Assembly: GCF_019112545.1 (NCBI RefSeq)
Contig: NW_025064907.1
Location: forward strand, 248,001 to 312,000
DNA: 64,000 nucleotides
From: Guyanagaster necrorhizus
Taxonomy: Eukaryota; Basidiomycota; Agaricomycetes; Agaricales; Physalacriaceae
Direction: 5' to 3'
This document shows positions 35,101 to 47,452 of the stretch, piece by piece (position 1 is the first letter of the stretch; every line of letters starts with the position of its first letter). The notes beneath the pieces were generated by a model. The model searched no databases. It saw nothing but the letters and a program-made list of their open reading frames with translations, and was not told the DNA's origin. The translations under genes were made by a program, and so were the position numbers.

Positions 35101-37645
35101 CATGAGAGGAAGCAATGATGTTGCCTGATGGAGGAATAGAATGTGGAAGAGATAAGAGTCCACCATCATTTAGCTTTGCTTTTGAAATAGGAAGCTGCAA
35201 AGGCTACCTTGTTCATGCTAGTTTCAAAGTATACAATGTATACCTTGAAATATTGCTTGCAGTTGATCAGAAACCAGTCAATATCATTGGATGCTCCCTT
35301 AAAGGAGTGAGAGGTATAGAGAAGGTCAGGTTTGCATTGTAGCATTGCAGCATTCTGTAGTAGAGCACCCATCAGATTAGGGTATTTATTGAATGACAGA
35401 CAGCACCATTTGGTTGGAGGTCCAGGAAAGGAGTGAAAGGAGTTGTCATCAGTGATGGGACTTCCTTATGGTGCAGCCTCTTTCCACATGATTACTCCAT
35501 TTCTGATTATAAATCCTAGCCAAATAGCTTCAGGATCATCTTTGATAGGATCTTTCCTGGCCCCACTTCCTTTGGCTTTGTCAGATGGTGGCTGTCCATC
35601 CAGTAGTCGACTTTCTCTGCTGTTCTAAGGGTTGGAAGGCCCAGCAGACCAAGTGGTTGGTCAAGTCCTCAGCTGAGTAAGCCAACTTGCCATAGTTTGT
35701 ATCAAAGGAGTGGAGCCCATAAAGCAGCTTTGGTTGGTGCAGATTGAAAGAGCTGTATAGATAGCTCATTTCAGAGTAGTGGATGGCATCTATGGTATTG
35801 GTTCAATGTTGAACCTTGATTTGTATTGCAGCAGTTTGCTGAGTTGGTCTTCTGGATGTCATCTGTTGTAAACATTAATAGCATAATTGGTAGCAGAATA
35901 TCATAAGATATCCCACCATTCATCACTGTCCAAATAGATATACTTCTGTCCTATCTCTGAGGCTAACCACTTATTGTCCCTTCATAAGAAATTTACTCCC
36001 TCCTCATATAGTCCATTGTACTCTTTTTCTCTGTTTCTTTGTATTTTGTTGTTTAGCACTTCTTCATCAGTTTTCTCTGCCAGATCTCCCAGATATTCAT
36101 ATGCTTCTGAGAGGGTGAAGAGGTCACTGCTCTCATCATCCTCTCCCTCATCTCCCTCATCCCCACTGTCCTTAGTGAGGAAGCTGCTATGCAGATTGTA
36201 AGTGGATGGCTTCAGGGATCAGATAGTCGCTGGTGAGCTGGTCATCAACTTGGTTGCTAGGTCTGGCAGTGTTGGCTGCATGAAGAGACTGTATGAGGGT
36301 ATTTCTGAGGTCAGAGTGGTATCTAGTGCCTCCATGTGCTCATACTGCCTCCAGGTCTCAGCTATAGACACAGAAGTTGGCATAGAACTGGGGATTGAGG
36401 AAGAGTTGAGCAACTCTTTCTCTCAGAAATCACCAGAGTTCTTGGTTAAGGATGTGGGCATTGAGGGGAACTCAGAGCCTATAGGCATCGAGTATGGAGC
36501 CAGACTGAGAGAGAATGGTGTTGGTGCTGGCAATATTAATAGTTTGAGAAGGAGGATCATTATCTCTTTAGAAAGAGGGATCCTGACTCCTCCTTGCAGC
36601 TTTGCTGAAAGTGACAGGGCTATAGAGCCCTGTCCAGGGGTTGATTTCTGTGGTACTAGTCTCCCTGAAAGGAGAGCAGGTGTGATCTGTTCATATATCA
36701 GGGGCTTGGGAGTTGGCAGTGCCCCACTCTATGGCTTCAAGCTCTCACTGTCATCAATGATACTGCACATCATATAGCTCATCATTGTGGAGGGCCTGTC
36801 TTTATGCTTGCTCTCTTTTCATCCAGTCAAGGTCCTTAAAGACTTCTTCACTGGTGGCCCTAAGCTCTTCTTTGGTGAAATCTCTGGAATACTTGTCAAT
36901 GACATCTTGGACTGTTGGTCTCTAACTGGTATGTCCTCTTTCTGGCTCTATGTCCAGGCTGTATGGAGTTTCAGACTGGAGATATGGGCTGGACTGTGGG
37001 GTCATGTAGAAGGAGTTGTGTCCAGAGTTCAGGAGTGAAACAGGTTGGGATTCTGGAGCCACCCTAGCAGCATCAAAGGAGTCTCTAGCAATGTTTCCAA
37101 TCCCTCAGGCTGAAAAAGAGGGATTGTTGGAGGGTGCATCATCAAAGAAGTCATCAGAGAGGTCCTTGTCCTCATGGTTAAAGACTGGTGGCAGAATCCA
37201 CAGGTTTCTGAACCTTGTGAGGCAAGGGTTGCTGTTTCTGCTGCTGGTCTAAGAGAATCAGGAGAGTAGATGTGTCTTTCTTCTTGCAGAGGGTCCCATG
37301 AATCCATTCCTCTAAGCTCAGCTTGGAGTACAGTTTCTGTCAGAGACTGGATGGAGATTTGGGGAGTGACTGGGATATCATGGAGGGAGAGGTTGGGTGT
37401 GACATTTTATAGAATATGACAGATGTTCTAGAATTCTTAGTAGTACCTGACTGTTCAAGCAGTAATAAATTGTTATCCTCAGCAAAGCTGGATGATTATC
37501 AGTAAGTCTAACAGTGTTCTGATGATGGAAGTGAGGAGTTCAAAGAACTTGTGATCAAAGTTTGGAGATTCTGGGTTGATAGATGACATTCAGTTTTCTC
37601 CACACTATTGTACATGAGAAAAGAGAAGAAAAGCTTTGAGCTAAT
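32165..37645 (-). pseudogene. Element F gag-pol remnant (5' part only, broken in RNase H)
   Basis: Minus strand. At the left edge it starts inside RNase H (IWTDHQK readable near 32215); integrase, chromodomain and 3' LTR are missing. The RT lies at 33640-32540 with YLDD intact at 32858-32869. The protease region is near 33830-33930. The gag CCHC knuckle (CFNCEQKGHMAKDC) is at about 34550-34592. The polar gag leader runs up to about 37600. It is close to A and B in sequence and full of stops. It could be the missing front part of element D, but their LTR middles differ. Confidence 0.88.
37632..37644 (-). other. Element F self-priming site
   Basis: Plus strand AGCTTTGAGCTAA, one base from the LTR at 37646. 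The matching LTR segment at 37801-37813 reads TTAGCTTAAAGCT, one C-to-T difference from perfect complementarity. Confidence 0.7.
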
Positions 37646-38104
37646 TGTTAGATCCAAGTCACATGTGATCAGAAACACATGATAAACTGATGTCACTTCA
37701 CACTTCAAGTGGAACATCAGAGTTCACTGATGTGAATGCTGATGAATATGCTTCAAGGCCTTATGATTGGCTCAAGAGTGAAATAGTATGAAGATAAACT
37801 TTAGCTTAAAGCTGAGGTTATACCAGCAAGAGCTGTCCTACTTATATACAGTTGTCTATCCCTACTATAAATACTACTACTAATTGTGTCATCTGTGACT
37901 ATTATGCTTGTTGTTCTTGAGTATTGTTACTGTCTACAATAGTGTCATTGTGCATGTTGGGCCCTGCTGTTGCATTGAAAGACAATGACCAACTGGACTT
38001 GTTGTGCTGACTAACCCAGTCTCACAGTCTGAAGCATTTGGTATAGATGCTCTGACTAAGCACAAATAGAGATTAATGCCAATGAAAAGTAAAAAATCAT
38101 AATA
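37646..38104 (-). repeat. Element F 5' LTR
   Basis: 459 bp from TGTTAGATCC to ATCATAATA (CA end mutated to TA). Same family as 39249-39706 (458 bp) and the fragment at 1-129. Confidence 0.88.
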
Positions 38105-39248
38105 AGATGGTGTTGGGACTGGGGATTAGAGAGAGAGTATTGTCTCTCCTTGCAGCTTTGCTGGAGGTGACAGGGCTATAGAGTCCCACCCATAGGTCAG
38201 GTGAGATGCTGGGCTCTCAGAAGGGAGAGCAGGTGGACTCTATTCAGAGTCTATATCTGCTGAAGAAGGTGGAGCCAAAGAGGGTGGCCCCATGCTGTTG
38301 ATATCTTCTGTCCTCCTGTTCTTCTTCATACTATTGCTGGGCTTCTGCCCTGGCATGCTTGCCAAGCTCTTCTCAGGCCTGCTCAGAGTCAGCCTGAGCT
38401 CACTCTTCTTGTTGCTGCTGCTGCTGCTGTAGGACTGCTGCATCATAATTAAATGGGATCCAGAGGTCCCAGTCCAGGAATATCCTCTAGATGATTTAAT
38501 CCCAGGCTGCTTCCTCTCATTGTCAGACAGTTTCTCTGTCTGTCAGAATGCTGTCCACTCTGTGGCTTCCACTTCAGTTAGAGAGTGGACTTTCTGCTAG
38601 CATGGCATAGAGGAAGTCCACTGGGTGCAGTGAAATGCTTCAGGGTCTTGAAGCCACTCTAGGGGCATTAAGAGAGTCCTAGTGTAGTCTCCAATCCCAG
38701 CTTCTCTTAGGGCAGTGGAAGAGTCAGAGGATGGCAAGTCATCAAAGAAGTTCTCAGAGACATCTTCATTCTCATGATCAGAGATGGGAGGCAGGATCCA
38801 CAGGTTCCAGAAACCCATAAGGTGATGGTCTCAACCTCTGCTGTCAAGTCATCAGGGTCAAGAGAGGTATTCATGTCTTTCTTCTTCATGAATGTTTTCC
38901 TGATGCAAGCCACTAGGCCTGGCTTTGGGTATGGCTCCTGCCTCAGGCTGAAAGGAAGGTTGGAGGGTATAGGGGATGTCATGAAGTGATAAATCAGAAG
39001 TTACATTTCTTAAGATTCAGCAAATGTTCTGGAACTCCTGGTAGTCTCTAACTGCCCAGGTAGTGATTGATTGGCATCCTCAGCACAGCTGAATGATCAC
39101 CAATAACCTTAATAGTGTTCCAATGATGAAGGCTAAGAGATCAAAGAAGTCACATTCAAAGTTGAAAGAGTTCAGATTGATAGATGGCATTCAGTTTCCT
39201 TCATGCTTATTGTGTGTAAGGAAAGAAAAGCATAAGCTTCAAGCTAAT
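38105..39248 (-). pseudogene. Element G gag leader remnant
   Basis: Homologous to the F leader upstream of about 36500 (shared CCTTGCAGCTTTGCTG and GACAGGGCTATAGAG). It contains a short Ser-rich run (from a GCTGCTGCTGCTGCTGCTG tract at 38412-38430) and a Lys/Arg-rich tail readable at 38446-38240. It is cut at 38104 by the F LTR; the rest of G is not next to F on the other side. The primer-site sequence AGCTTCAAGCTAA is at 39235-39247. Confidence 0.75.
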
Positions 39249-39706
39249 TGTTAGATCTAAGCTGCATGTGATCCTAGACACATAATGAACTGATGTCACT
39301 TCACACTTTGAGTGAAACATCAGAGCCCACTATATGTGACTATTGATCATAATGCATCAAGGCCTTAGATTAGCTCAAGGATAGAATAGTGTGGTAATAA
39401 ACTTTAGCTTGAAGCTGAGGTATACCAGTGAGAACTTTCCTACTTATATACTACAGAGCATTCTGCTATAATTATAACTACCTATTGTGTCAGTGCTCAT
39501 TGTTGTGCCCATTGTCCTTGGGCATTATTACTACCTACAAAAGATTCTTTGTGTGTCATCAAGCATTGGTGTTGCATCAAAAGACAATGACTGACTAGAC
39601 TTGTTGTGATGACTAAGCCTGTCTCACAGTCCTAAGTGCTAGGTTAAGCACCCTGACTAAGCATAAATAGGGGTTAAAGATAAAGAAAAGTGGAAAAATC
39701 ATAACA
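39249..39706 (-). repeat. Element G 5' LTR
   Basis: 458 bp, TGTTAGATCT to ATCATAACA. The LTR segment TTAGCTTGAAGCT at 39404-39416 is the exact reverse complement of the G primer site at 39235-39247. Confidence 0.88.
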
Positions 39707-40539
39707 AGCAGACACTAGATGGTATATATTGAATGGAAAATTCAGACTTAAATGATGAGGCAAAATCATGCATTCAATGGAGGAAGAGGCAGGAATGAGG
39801 GATAACTTGAGAGCAGAATTGAAGGTATCCCTTCAATTCATCAAGCTCATGGAGTGAGCAGGATTTCTTTATCTGCCAGAAACAAAGAAGGTCTTATAGG
39901 TAAATGAGCTTGTCCTCTGGCAATTATGCTTCCATATGTGATGAATCAAGAATAATGCCTAGAAATTCAATAATGACAGAAGGCCACTCTGTCTTGGATT
40001 CTTGGAAACAGAGACCAAAGTTCTTGACCAAGTGCTAAGATCTATTCAACAGCAGCCATAGATAGGATATTGTATCTCAGTTTTTTTTCTAGCTAGCCTC
40101 AAGGCAGGCTAGCTGATGGTTGGCACCAATGAACATCTTAGACATGAATCGCCAACTCACTGTCGGCTGAAATCTTGAAGGGCTGCGAATCTGGATAGGA
40201 ATCACCCTCAGGTCTACATTTAGCTTTGCCATCACAATAGGCATCCATCCGGTTGAAGGAAATGTTGCCGGGCGAGACTAAAAATAACTTCGCGTTGTCG
40301 CTCGTGCCATATGCGTTAGTATTCCAGGTGTATCGGTCTATTGATGCCTTTTTAACAATAATTCGAGACGTTATGGCTTTAGACCAATCTTTAGAGGCCC
40401 CGCCTGCTCGCCGGAAAATTCAGGGACGGCGAACCTGTCATATAGGATTATCAAATGTTACTCTGTGTACCCCAATCCGCCCGGCACAATTATATATGTC
40501 CTGAAGCCGATGGTTTTGCCCCATAACTTTCGTTGCGAT
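39707..40539. other. Transition from the repeat island to gene space
   Basis: The first part (to about 40,140) is CpG-poor like the repeats and holds an inverted pair CTAGCTAGCCT / AGGCTAGCTAG near 40090-40112. CpG sites become frequent at about 40,145. An open stretch at 40253-40504 precedes the hydrolase; it may be its promoter region or a lost exon. No domain recognised. Confidence 0.55.
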
Positions 40540-43044
40540 ATGTCTGTGAATCCTTTGACGGTGCGCACCATACTTCGAGCCCCACCCCTTCTCCTCAAGA
40601 CGTTGTTAAACCATTACTTCAAACATGTTATCAAGAAGAAGCCTGGAAAGTCCTCGACTCGGTTGCGCCGTGACGAACTTCTCTACGACGAAATGTTCAG
40701 TCTTCTCAAGGTACGTTTCTTGTGATCACCTTTCGCCGGGAAGTACGGATTAAATAACAGGCCCGCGATAGATGTTCCTGACTTTAGCCGCAAAGTGAGT
40801 CTTATCAAGACCCGCTGGTATGTACGAATCTGAACGTGCCGTAGTCATACGATAGAAGAGTTCCAAGGTCCGGGGGTCCATTGTCCAAACAACAGCCTCT
40901 GTTCTTATTTTGATCTAGCTTTCAGTAATAACCGGACAAGCTCTCCCCGTCGGTTTCATGTCGAGCGTTTATTGGTACCCATGTCATCTTGCGAAGACGC
41001 TGCGAAATATCTGGTGAAGGCTTTGGGTGGTCAAGATGTGGCTCGACGGGTTGTAGGCGGTGTGAAGTGGTGGCAAGTCAGGGCCATCAATGGGTACGAT
41101 TTTGATGATATCCTCCTAGCTGCTTCTAAATGTCATCACAGTGTCGATGCAGAGTGGATAACGACGAAGAAAGACTTACGAGAGGCCAACAGACGCGACA
41201 AGGCAAAGGCACAGTCAACGCTTGCCGCTGCACCTGCGACCAAGGCAATGGAGGAATTGAAAGTACATACCAGAGAGCCTGATCTTGGTCCAGAAACGGA
41301 TGAAATGCGCTGCTTTTTGTATCTTCACGGTGGTGTGTTACTAAGCCGCAATACATTTCACACGCGTCATTAAGGTGCATCACAGGTGGATATTACGTCG
41401 GAAGCTTGGATCAAGAACGGTATCCTAAGTTTGTTGTCTGGTTTTAAGGCTCTCTTATATATATGTTTGATTACCAGATCCAGCATTCATCAGCATGCTC
41501 AGCTCATTAATGGACGTGTGTTTGGTGAGTCAATGGCTGGGTTCCTTTTTTTTTCAAATTCCTCATCATCTCTTAGCGATAAACTATCGTTTGGCGCCGC
41601 AATATCCCTTCCCTTGCGCGATTCAGGATGCTCTAGCTGCCTGTACGCCGACTTCTTAAACCTAGCCTACGCTCATCCTTCCATCAGACTTGTATCTCAT
41701 CAAACCACCGCTGGAGGCCAAACATCGTGCCATCAAGCCATCCCACATCTTGCTTTCCGGGGATTCCGCCGGTGGCGGCCTTTCCCTAGCCTTGCTTCAA
41801 GTCATTCGGGATAGCGGATTGCCCTTACCTGCGGGCGCCGTCCTTGTCTCCCCGTGGTGCGAGTACGTCCGTCACTCTATTTCGCATACTGCGATTGGGC
41901 TCATCTGGCCCATGTAGTCTCAACCATTCCTTTCCGAGTATTACAACCAATACGGATACCGACATTATACCAAAGTATGGCCTGTCTATTTCAAAACCCA
42001 GTCCTTTGTGGCCGCCGCCGTCGCAGGCACCCTGTACGGCTGCCGGTACTCTCACGACACAGGATCAAGAATTACAGACGATCCATTCCAGACCGACTGA
42101 ATCCGGTGAAGTTTTGACGATCGAGTGGCAGATGCATCCGTATTCTCAAAATAGCCTGCTGAGGCATCCTCTGATCAGTCCCGTCCTGTCGTATCTAGGA
42201 GGTTTACCACCTCTGTTGATCATTGCCAGCGGGAAGGAAGTTCTCTGCGATGAGATCGTTTACACGTAAGTTGATCCTGTATCTTTCGGACAATGATTTA
42301 CTGCTAAAGATGGCCTATTTAGCGCTCATAAAGCTGCAGACCCTGAGAAGTACCCTGTTCGGGAGGAAATCCGAAAGCTGTATCCCGCGCTTGATGGGAT
42401 AGAAATGCGGTGTGGAAAAACGAAGGTCCATCTCCAAGTGTATGATGGTAAGCACTGTTTGTCGTGTCTCAGTGTCAGTCTTGGTAACAACGAAAGGTGC
42501 AGATGCTGCCCATACGCTTCCTACGCAATTTGGAGGCACTCCTCCGGCCAAAGCCGCTTACGACGCTATCCGGTTGTTTGCTCGACGTGTCACTGGAATG
42601 GAAGCTACAGCTCACTCCGTGAGTTCAAGCTCCTTGCTTTCCCTCTCCATTATGGCTAATCTGTCCCTTCATCAGGATAACAATGGTTTCATTCGGGAAC
42701 GTGTTTCAGTCAAGGGCGCCGTCAGGCCCTTGGAAGCAACATCAGACCTGGAGGCGATGAAGATACCCCCCGAGTTCGTTGGTGTGATGTCCGAGTCTGC
42801 TGCTGAACAGATCATCGAAGGACACAAGGTGTTTAAAAAGAAATTTTCTCATACGGAGAAGGCTATAGAGAGGCGCAGGAAGGAAAATCTCAGGCGTGCG
42901 GAGAACTATGAGGAAAAGGGTTCGGCTCAGTGGTCACTTGATGAAGGGGAAGTACCTCCACCTGGGTGCAATGTTGTTCGACGGGATAACGTTGAAGCTA
43001 GGCGCCTGGCAAAACAGATGGCGCAACGTTTTATTACGGGATAA
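40540..43044 (+). CDS. Alpha/beta hydrolase (fold 3, HSL-like) with many introns
   Basis: Predicted serine esterase/lipase acting on short acyl esters. ATG 40540 opens MSVNPLTVRTILRAPPLLLK; exon 1 ends at 40710. The next exon boundaries before about 40,935 are unclear. From 40,935 the frame reads LLVPMSSCEDAAKYLVKALG; a 48-nt intron splits NG and VDAEW; an intron at 41333-41385 (53 nt) falls inside the oxyanion-hole motif HGGGYY. The splices give ERSSIHQHAQLINGRVFAI, NYRLAPQYPFPCAIQD and then GDSAGGGLSLAL with the nucleophile Ser, followed by SPWCDLNHSFPS. The Asp is in ASGKEVLCDE and the His in DAAHTLP. The C-terminal third (42,670-43,044) is basic and helical, ending RRLAKQMAQRFITG. All triad residues are present. 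There is no obvious signal peptide. It lies only about 400 bp from the repeat island. Family-level call is firm; substrate is unknown. Confidence 0.85.
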
Positions 43045-43502
43045 ATTGATTCTCGCGATCATGTTTTGTTTGCTTGTTTTCTTTGGACTTCTTCTGCTAT
43101 GCAATATGCTTAGGGTTGGGGTTTAGGATGTCGGTCTAGCATCGGAAAGATAGCCCGCCTCATCGTCGATGAAAGTCTTCCCTTGTTCGCTTGTAGTGGC
43201 AGTGGCTTTCTTACTCCTTGTCCTGTGGTGTTCATCAACAAATGGGACTTTACTCTTGAAATTTGCTGATGGCTTGATGCGGGGCACATGCTAAAGGCAC
43301 ACCCGTAGCCTTCCGCACTCGCTTCTTGTTCCCTGCGCTGCAAAGAGATCTCCAACGAACGTTCATCCTGTTGACTTTGCTATTCCTGTTTGTAATGGTG
43401 TCTGGATCCATATGCATGCCACCCCTTCTTTCTGATTTTTCCTCCGTGTTCAGCCAGCTCATATAAAAGTGGCCCGGGTATCTGTCAGATGAGTATCCCA
43501 CT

Positions 43503-44824
43503 ATGCTTCTCTGGATCTCGCTCTCTCTTTTATATGCAGTCGTTTATGCATTCCCGTCGCCATTGAGGCAGCGCGATTCGATAACGACTCTGAGCGATTC
43601 GGAAGTCGAGGCTTTCAAGCCCTACACTTACTACGCCAGTGCAGGTTATTGCGAGCCATCGACGACCTTGGCTTGGGATTGCGGAAGTGTGTCCATGAGG
43701 CCTCCCATCTTTCGCGTGCAAAGTGTCGCTCATGGGCCCTGACACTAGGTAATTGCGAGGCTAACTCTGCTTTTGAACCCGTTGCGTCAGGCGGCGACGG
43801 CGATTCCGTGCAATACTGGTATGTGGGCTATGATCCCGACCTCGAAACCGTCATCGTGGCTCACCAGGGAACGGATACGTCAAAATTGTAAGTGACCATG
43901 GTATATTCTTTCGACACAGCGCGGATTTTCATGGCTTTCTAGGTTGCCAATAATTACTGATGCCGACTTTTTCCTGACAGAACTTGATGCTGATCTGTTC
44001 CCCGGCATCAACTCCGATATCGAGGTCCATAGCGGTTTCAAAGAGTCTCAGGCTGAGTACGTCTTGTCAAGTTCCTCGGTGTTTGAGTTTTGGTTGATCA
44101 GAATATATAGCACGGCTACTGATGTTCTTGCGGCAGTAACAAGCGCAATGTCGACTTACTCGACTAGCACTGTCACTGTTGTTGGCCACTCCCTTGGGGG
44201 AGCTATCGCCCTTCTAGATGGTGTTTATCTCACCTTGCAACTGTCATCTGCGTCTGTATCCGTGATCAGCTATGGTATGCCCCGAGTAAGTGCCAAACGA
44301 TTGATCTTTCTATTCGTGGTTGACGTGGGCTGTGAAGGTGGGAAACCAGGCATTCGCTGATTGGGTCGATGAATACGTCACCGTCTCGCATGTCAACAAC
44401 AAGTACGTTCTGCCCATCCCACTTTACTATTATTTTTAATCTCACGGGAGAATTGTAGGAAGGACCCAGTGCCGATTCTTCCCGGTAATACATACCACAA
44501 CGAAATGAATATCACAATCTCATTCGCACACAGGACGCTTCCTCGGTTTCCATCATTGCTCCGGTGAAAAGCATATCACTGATTCCGATGCATGGGTCAG
44601 CTGTCCAGGTGACTACTGTTCCGTCGAGGGCCGTGTTCAGGGCTAACACATTCGACAGGGCAGGACAACGATGATGATCAATGCATAGTTGGAGAGGTCG
44701 CTAACATATTAGAGGGCGATGCGGATGATCATAGTGGTGTGTGCTTCGTACCTTGTTCATTCTTTCCCGCCTGAAAGCCTTTTCCTTTCTAGGGCCGTAC
44801 GATGGTGTGACCATTGGGTGCTAA
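43503..44824 (+). CDS. Secreted class 3 lipase (lipase 1)
   Basis: Triacylglycerol-lipase-like enzyme of the fungal class 3 family, secreted (signal peptide MLLWISLSLLYAVVYA). Nine exons fit in phase: 43503-43686, 43750-43887, 43943-44056, 44111-44285, 44338-44402, 44459-44484, 44534-44608, 44659-44736, 44793-44824. The protein shows EAFKPYTYYASAGYCEP near the start, YWYVGYDPDLETVIVAHQGT, the nucleophile elbow VVGHSLGGAIALLDG, the Asp in KDPVPILPG, and the His in GFHHCSGEKHI. It ends GPYDGVTIGC with a Cys-rich C-terminal part, as is usual in this family. The paralogue at 51444-52782 has the same intron positions where they can be read. Catalytic Ser, Asp and His are all present, so it is probably active. 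Confidence 0.93.
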
Positions 44825-45157
44825 ATGCAGCCGTCTTTAATAATTTATTCATTACAAGTCTGAATATATGTTCTGAGGCCGTTGTTTCTGATCACTTTAG
44901 TTATCTACTCTTTTGTGCTTTGCCTGGACAGGACATCATCTTTATTATAATATCAGGGTAGGTTCCTCGGAGAATTAGTGTGACAAACGTGCATCAAGTT
45001 TGTTGCGTAAACCGCGGCGCTGCTCCTTGAACTAGGGTCTTGTCTAGATGCAGTCTCCGCTCATGCTCACTCCATCAGAGAACTAGTATAAAGTATCATT
45101 ATGACATGGGATTTGCTCAAAAGCTACAGAAAGAGTTATTGCACAAAACGCATTCGA
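44825..45157. other. Intergenic region between lipase 1 and the dioxygenase
   Basis: The two genes are convergent here. Nothing else is recognised; it probably contains both 3' ends. Confidence 0.6.
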
Positions 45158-46206
45158 TCAAGAGGTCGCGTTCACGCCAACGGTGATGTAACCTACGATG
45201 CCATTGGCGTAGTCCTCGCCATCTATCGGAACCACGGCCAACTCCGGGAACCACCCGTTACGTGCCTCTCCCTGGTATATATCATCCACGTCGTTCGTAG
45301 TTCTTTCAATCTCTGTATGCGAAGAGTACGGCTCCAGAGACATCAAGTATTCAGAGAGCTCCTCTCCGAGGAAGACTTGACCGGTGCTAGACGTCGTATC
45401 GGTGAGAACAGTTCCGTTAGATTGGAGCACCCAGTCCTGATGAACCTGAAGACGCAAAGCGAGTCTTTAGTCTTCGTACTACGTCGAACAGAGTTGCATA
45501 CCTGTACGTGCACATGAATGGCTCTCTGCACGTAGAAACCCGGGACAATGGTCTTCATCTCCATCATGCCTTCCTCGTCGGTCGGCCACATGCCTCGAAG
45601 GAAAGTTGTGTTATCGGTATGGAGATCAAGACCGGGGCCAATTGTTAAGTTCAACATGGCAAGGAGTTCTTCGAAGGGGATGTTGGGGTCACGCTTGGTG
45701 AATGAAGAGTAAGAACCAGTCGCGTTGCAGTGCCATATGTCGACGAGGACATTTTGCATAGGCTCGCAGGTGTTGATGTCGATGACACCGATATCCTAGG
45801 GTAAATATGTCAGTGTGAAGCGAATGTCAATTAAATTGGAACCTACCAAAATGAGAGGGATACCAGGCTGGTCCTCCGTCATATCCTGACGCAGCGTCTG
45901 AGACTTTGGCCAGATGTAAGGTCCAGTGGTAACATCGGGGGTGAGAATGCAGGTCTCGTTCTGAATCTCAGGGTAATAGGGAGACTCGGTCGTGACGGTG
46001 ACGGTGGAAGTGCCGTCTCGCTTCATCAACTCTTTCGCGCGTTTTTCGATGCGCCTACGTTGCATTTCGCCGACATGGCGAGCGCACTTCGACGAGGCGA
46101 GGTCGCGGATAGCCAGCTCCTCTGAAGAAAGTCTGGATGGCGCGTGGGCAGCGGCGAGCAACGCACAGACAAAGAGAGTAACGAAGGAACTTGAAGTGAA
46201 CCTCAT
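45158..46206 (-). CDS. Extracellular intradiol ring-cleavage dioxygenase
   Basis: Non-haem iron enzyme family that opens catechol-type rings between the two hydroxyls. I chose ATG 46206 because it gives a clear signal peptide (MRFTSSSFVTLFVCALLAAA); an ATG at 46245 adds 13 residues and would hide it. Three exons: 46206-45847, 45795-45502, 45445-45158, with introns of 51 and 56 bp. Motifs: TTGPYIWP (first Tyr ligand), VLVDIWHCNATGSYS, and GFYVQRAIHVHVQ with the second Tyr and the two His ligands. The mature part starts with a Lys/Arg-rich segment (KCARHVGEMQRRRIEKRAKE). The protein ends VGYITVGVNATS. It is the secreted fungal type and not the cytosolic protocatechuate or catechol enzyme. All four iron ligands appear to be present. 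Confidence 0.92.
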
Positions 46207-47452
46207 GTTCGCAAGCGATGGGGAGATGTCTGCCAGCCTTGCCATTTTATAGTATTATAGAGCTCGGAAAAATAGAGAAAAAAAACTCGGTCGCAAAAGG
46301 GTTGGTAACAGATAGATAGACTGCGCAGCTCGAAAGGAATTCTTATCAGAGGCGACGAGAGAAATATATATTGTGCCCATGGTTGACGGCCAATAGAAAG
46401 AGAGATAATCACAGCGTGATCCTAAACAAATGTCATTTATCACAGGAGGTGAAAAGAATTTCATCGTCACTTACATATGCGTGAGGGCGAAACCGATTCT
46501 ACCACATGTATTATATGATGGAACAACCTCCGACTTTTGCCAAGCCACACCTTGGGCCCCATCTTGAAGGTATATATCGTGCGACTGCGTTCCATTTTCC
46601 GTTACTGAAAAGGATGGGGCATAATTATCTTGATAGAAGAGATACAGTTACTCAACGTAGCCTTAGCGCATTATGTCGGTACAACCAGCCTTATAAATTG
46701 TGCAATGTGCAGCACGGGCTGCGGTAAACTCAAGACTCGCATGGTCTCTCTGAGTATGACACTCTCAGCTCATATCGCGCCTGAGGTCTGATCTCCGAAC
46801 AATCGGGGTACCGTCATCTTCACGTTATACCTCTTTGCTTCATTGACATCTCAGAGCATCTCAGCCAGGGTGAAAGTAGGAGGAAATTCGTTTAGATAAC
46901 AGTATCTCGCCCAAATAATTACCTGCCAGTGAGACTTGAGTCATCTGCCGGGATAAAAAAATAAAGCATACTGACTGCGGCATTGTCGATCAAGCTCGCT
47001 CGCGGACGCCGATGGCTCGGCGACTCAGGTGACTGAGAAAGTCCAAGAGAAATATTGATAGTAATGTCCTACATGGTTAATTCCAAAAAGAACATGAAGT
47101 TAGAAATGCGTTGTCTCATTGTATGATTATATGATGCATACCTGCGTACTAGGCCTTAGAGGCTGTGCTAATCACTCAGCCGGTTGATTTCCGGTCCGGT
47201 TCTCTTTGAATGCAACGTGACTCAGGCTCCCAGAGGTTAGGTTAGATAACCGGCATGTGGTCCCAATGAGAACTTCATTTCTACCTCGTTGATACTTCGT
47301 GCGGTACAGAGCACTGAACGTGAATTAGCCCGTCGAGTTCCATATTTCTGACTCTTTTGAAAAGACATTTTCTCTTTCAACCTTGGTACGATGTCATGTT
47401 TGTATGATGGACGGCGGGCTTATCAAGTCCCGTCCCACAGACCCAAATAATC
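46207..47452. other. Intergenic region
   Basis: Divergent promoters of the dioxygenase (left) and F-box gene (right) probably lie here. No further gene or repeat recognised; short frames at 46255-46470 and 46506-46727 have no domain. Confidence 0.6.

Noticed and set aside
18763..38104. D and F as the two halves of one element
   Set aside because: The LTR middles differ, flanks give no target duplication (GTCTC against AGATG), and the integrase H2C2 part is missing between them. Left open but not adopted.
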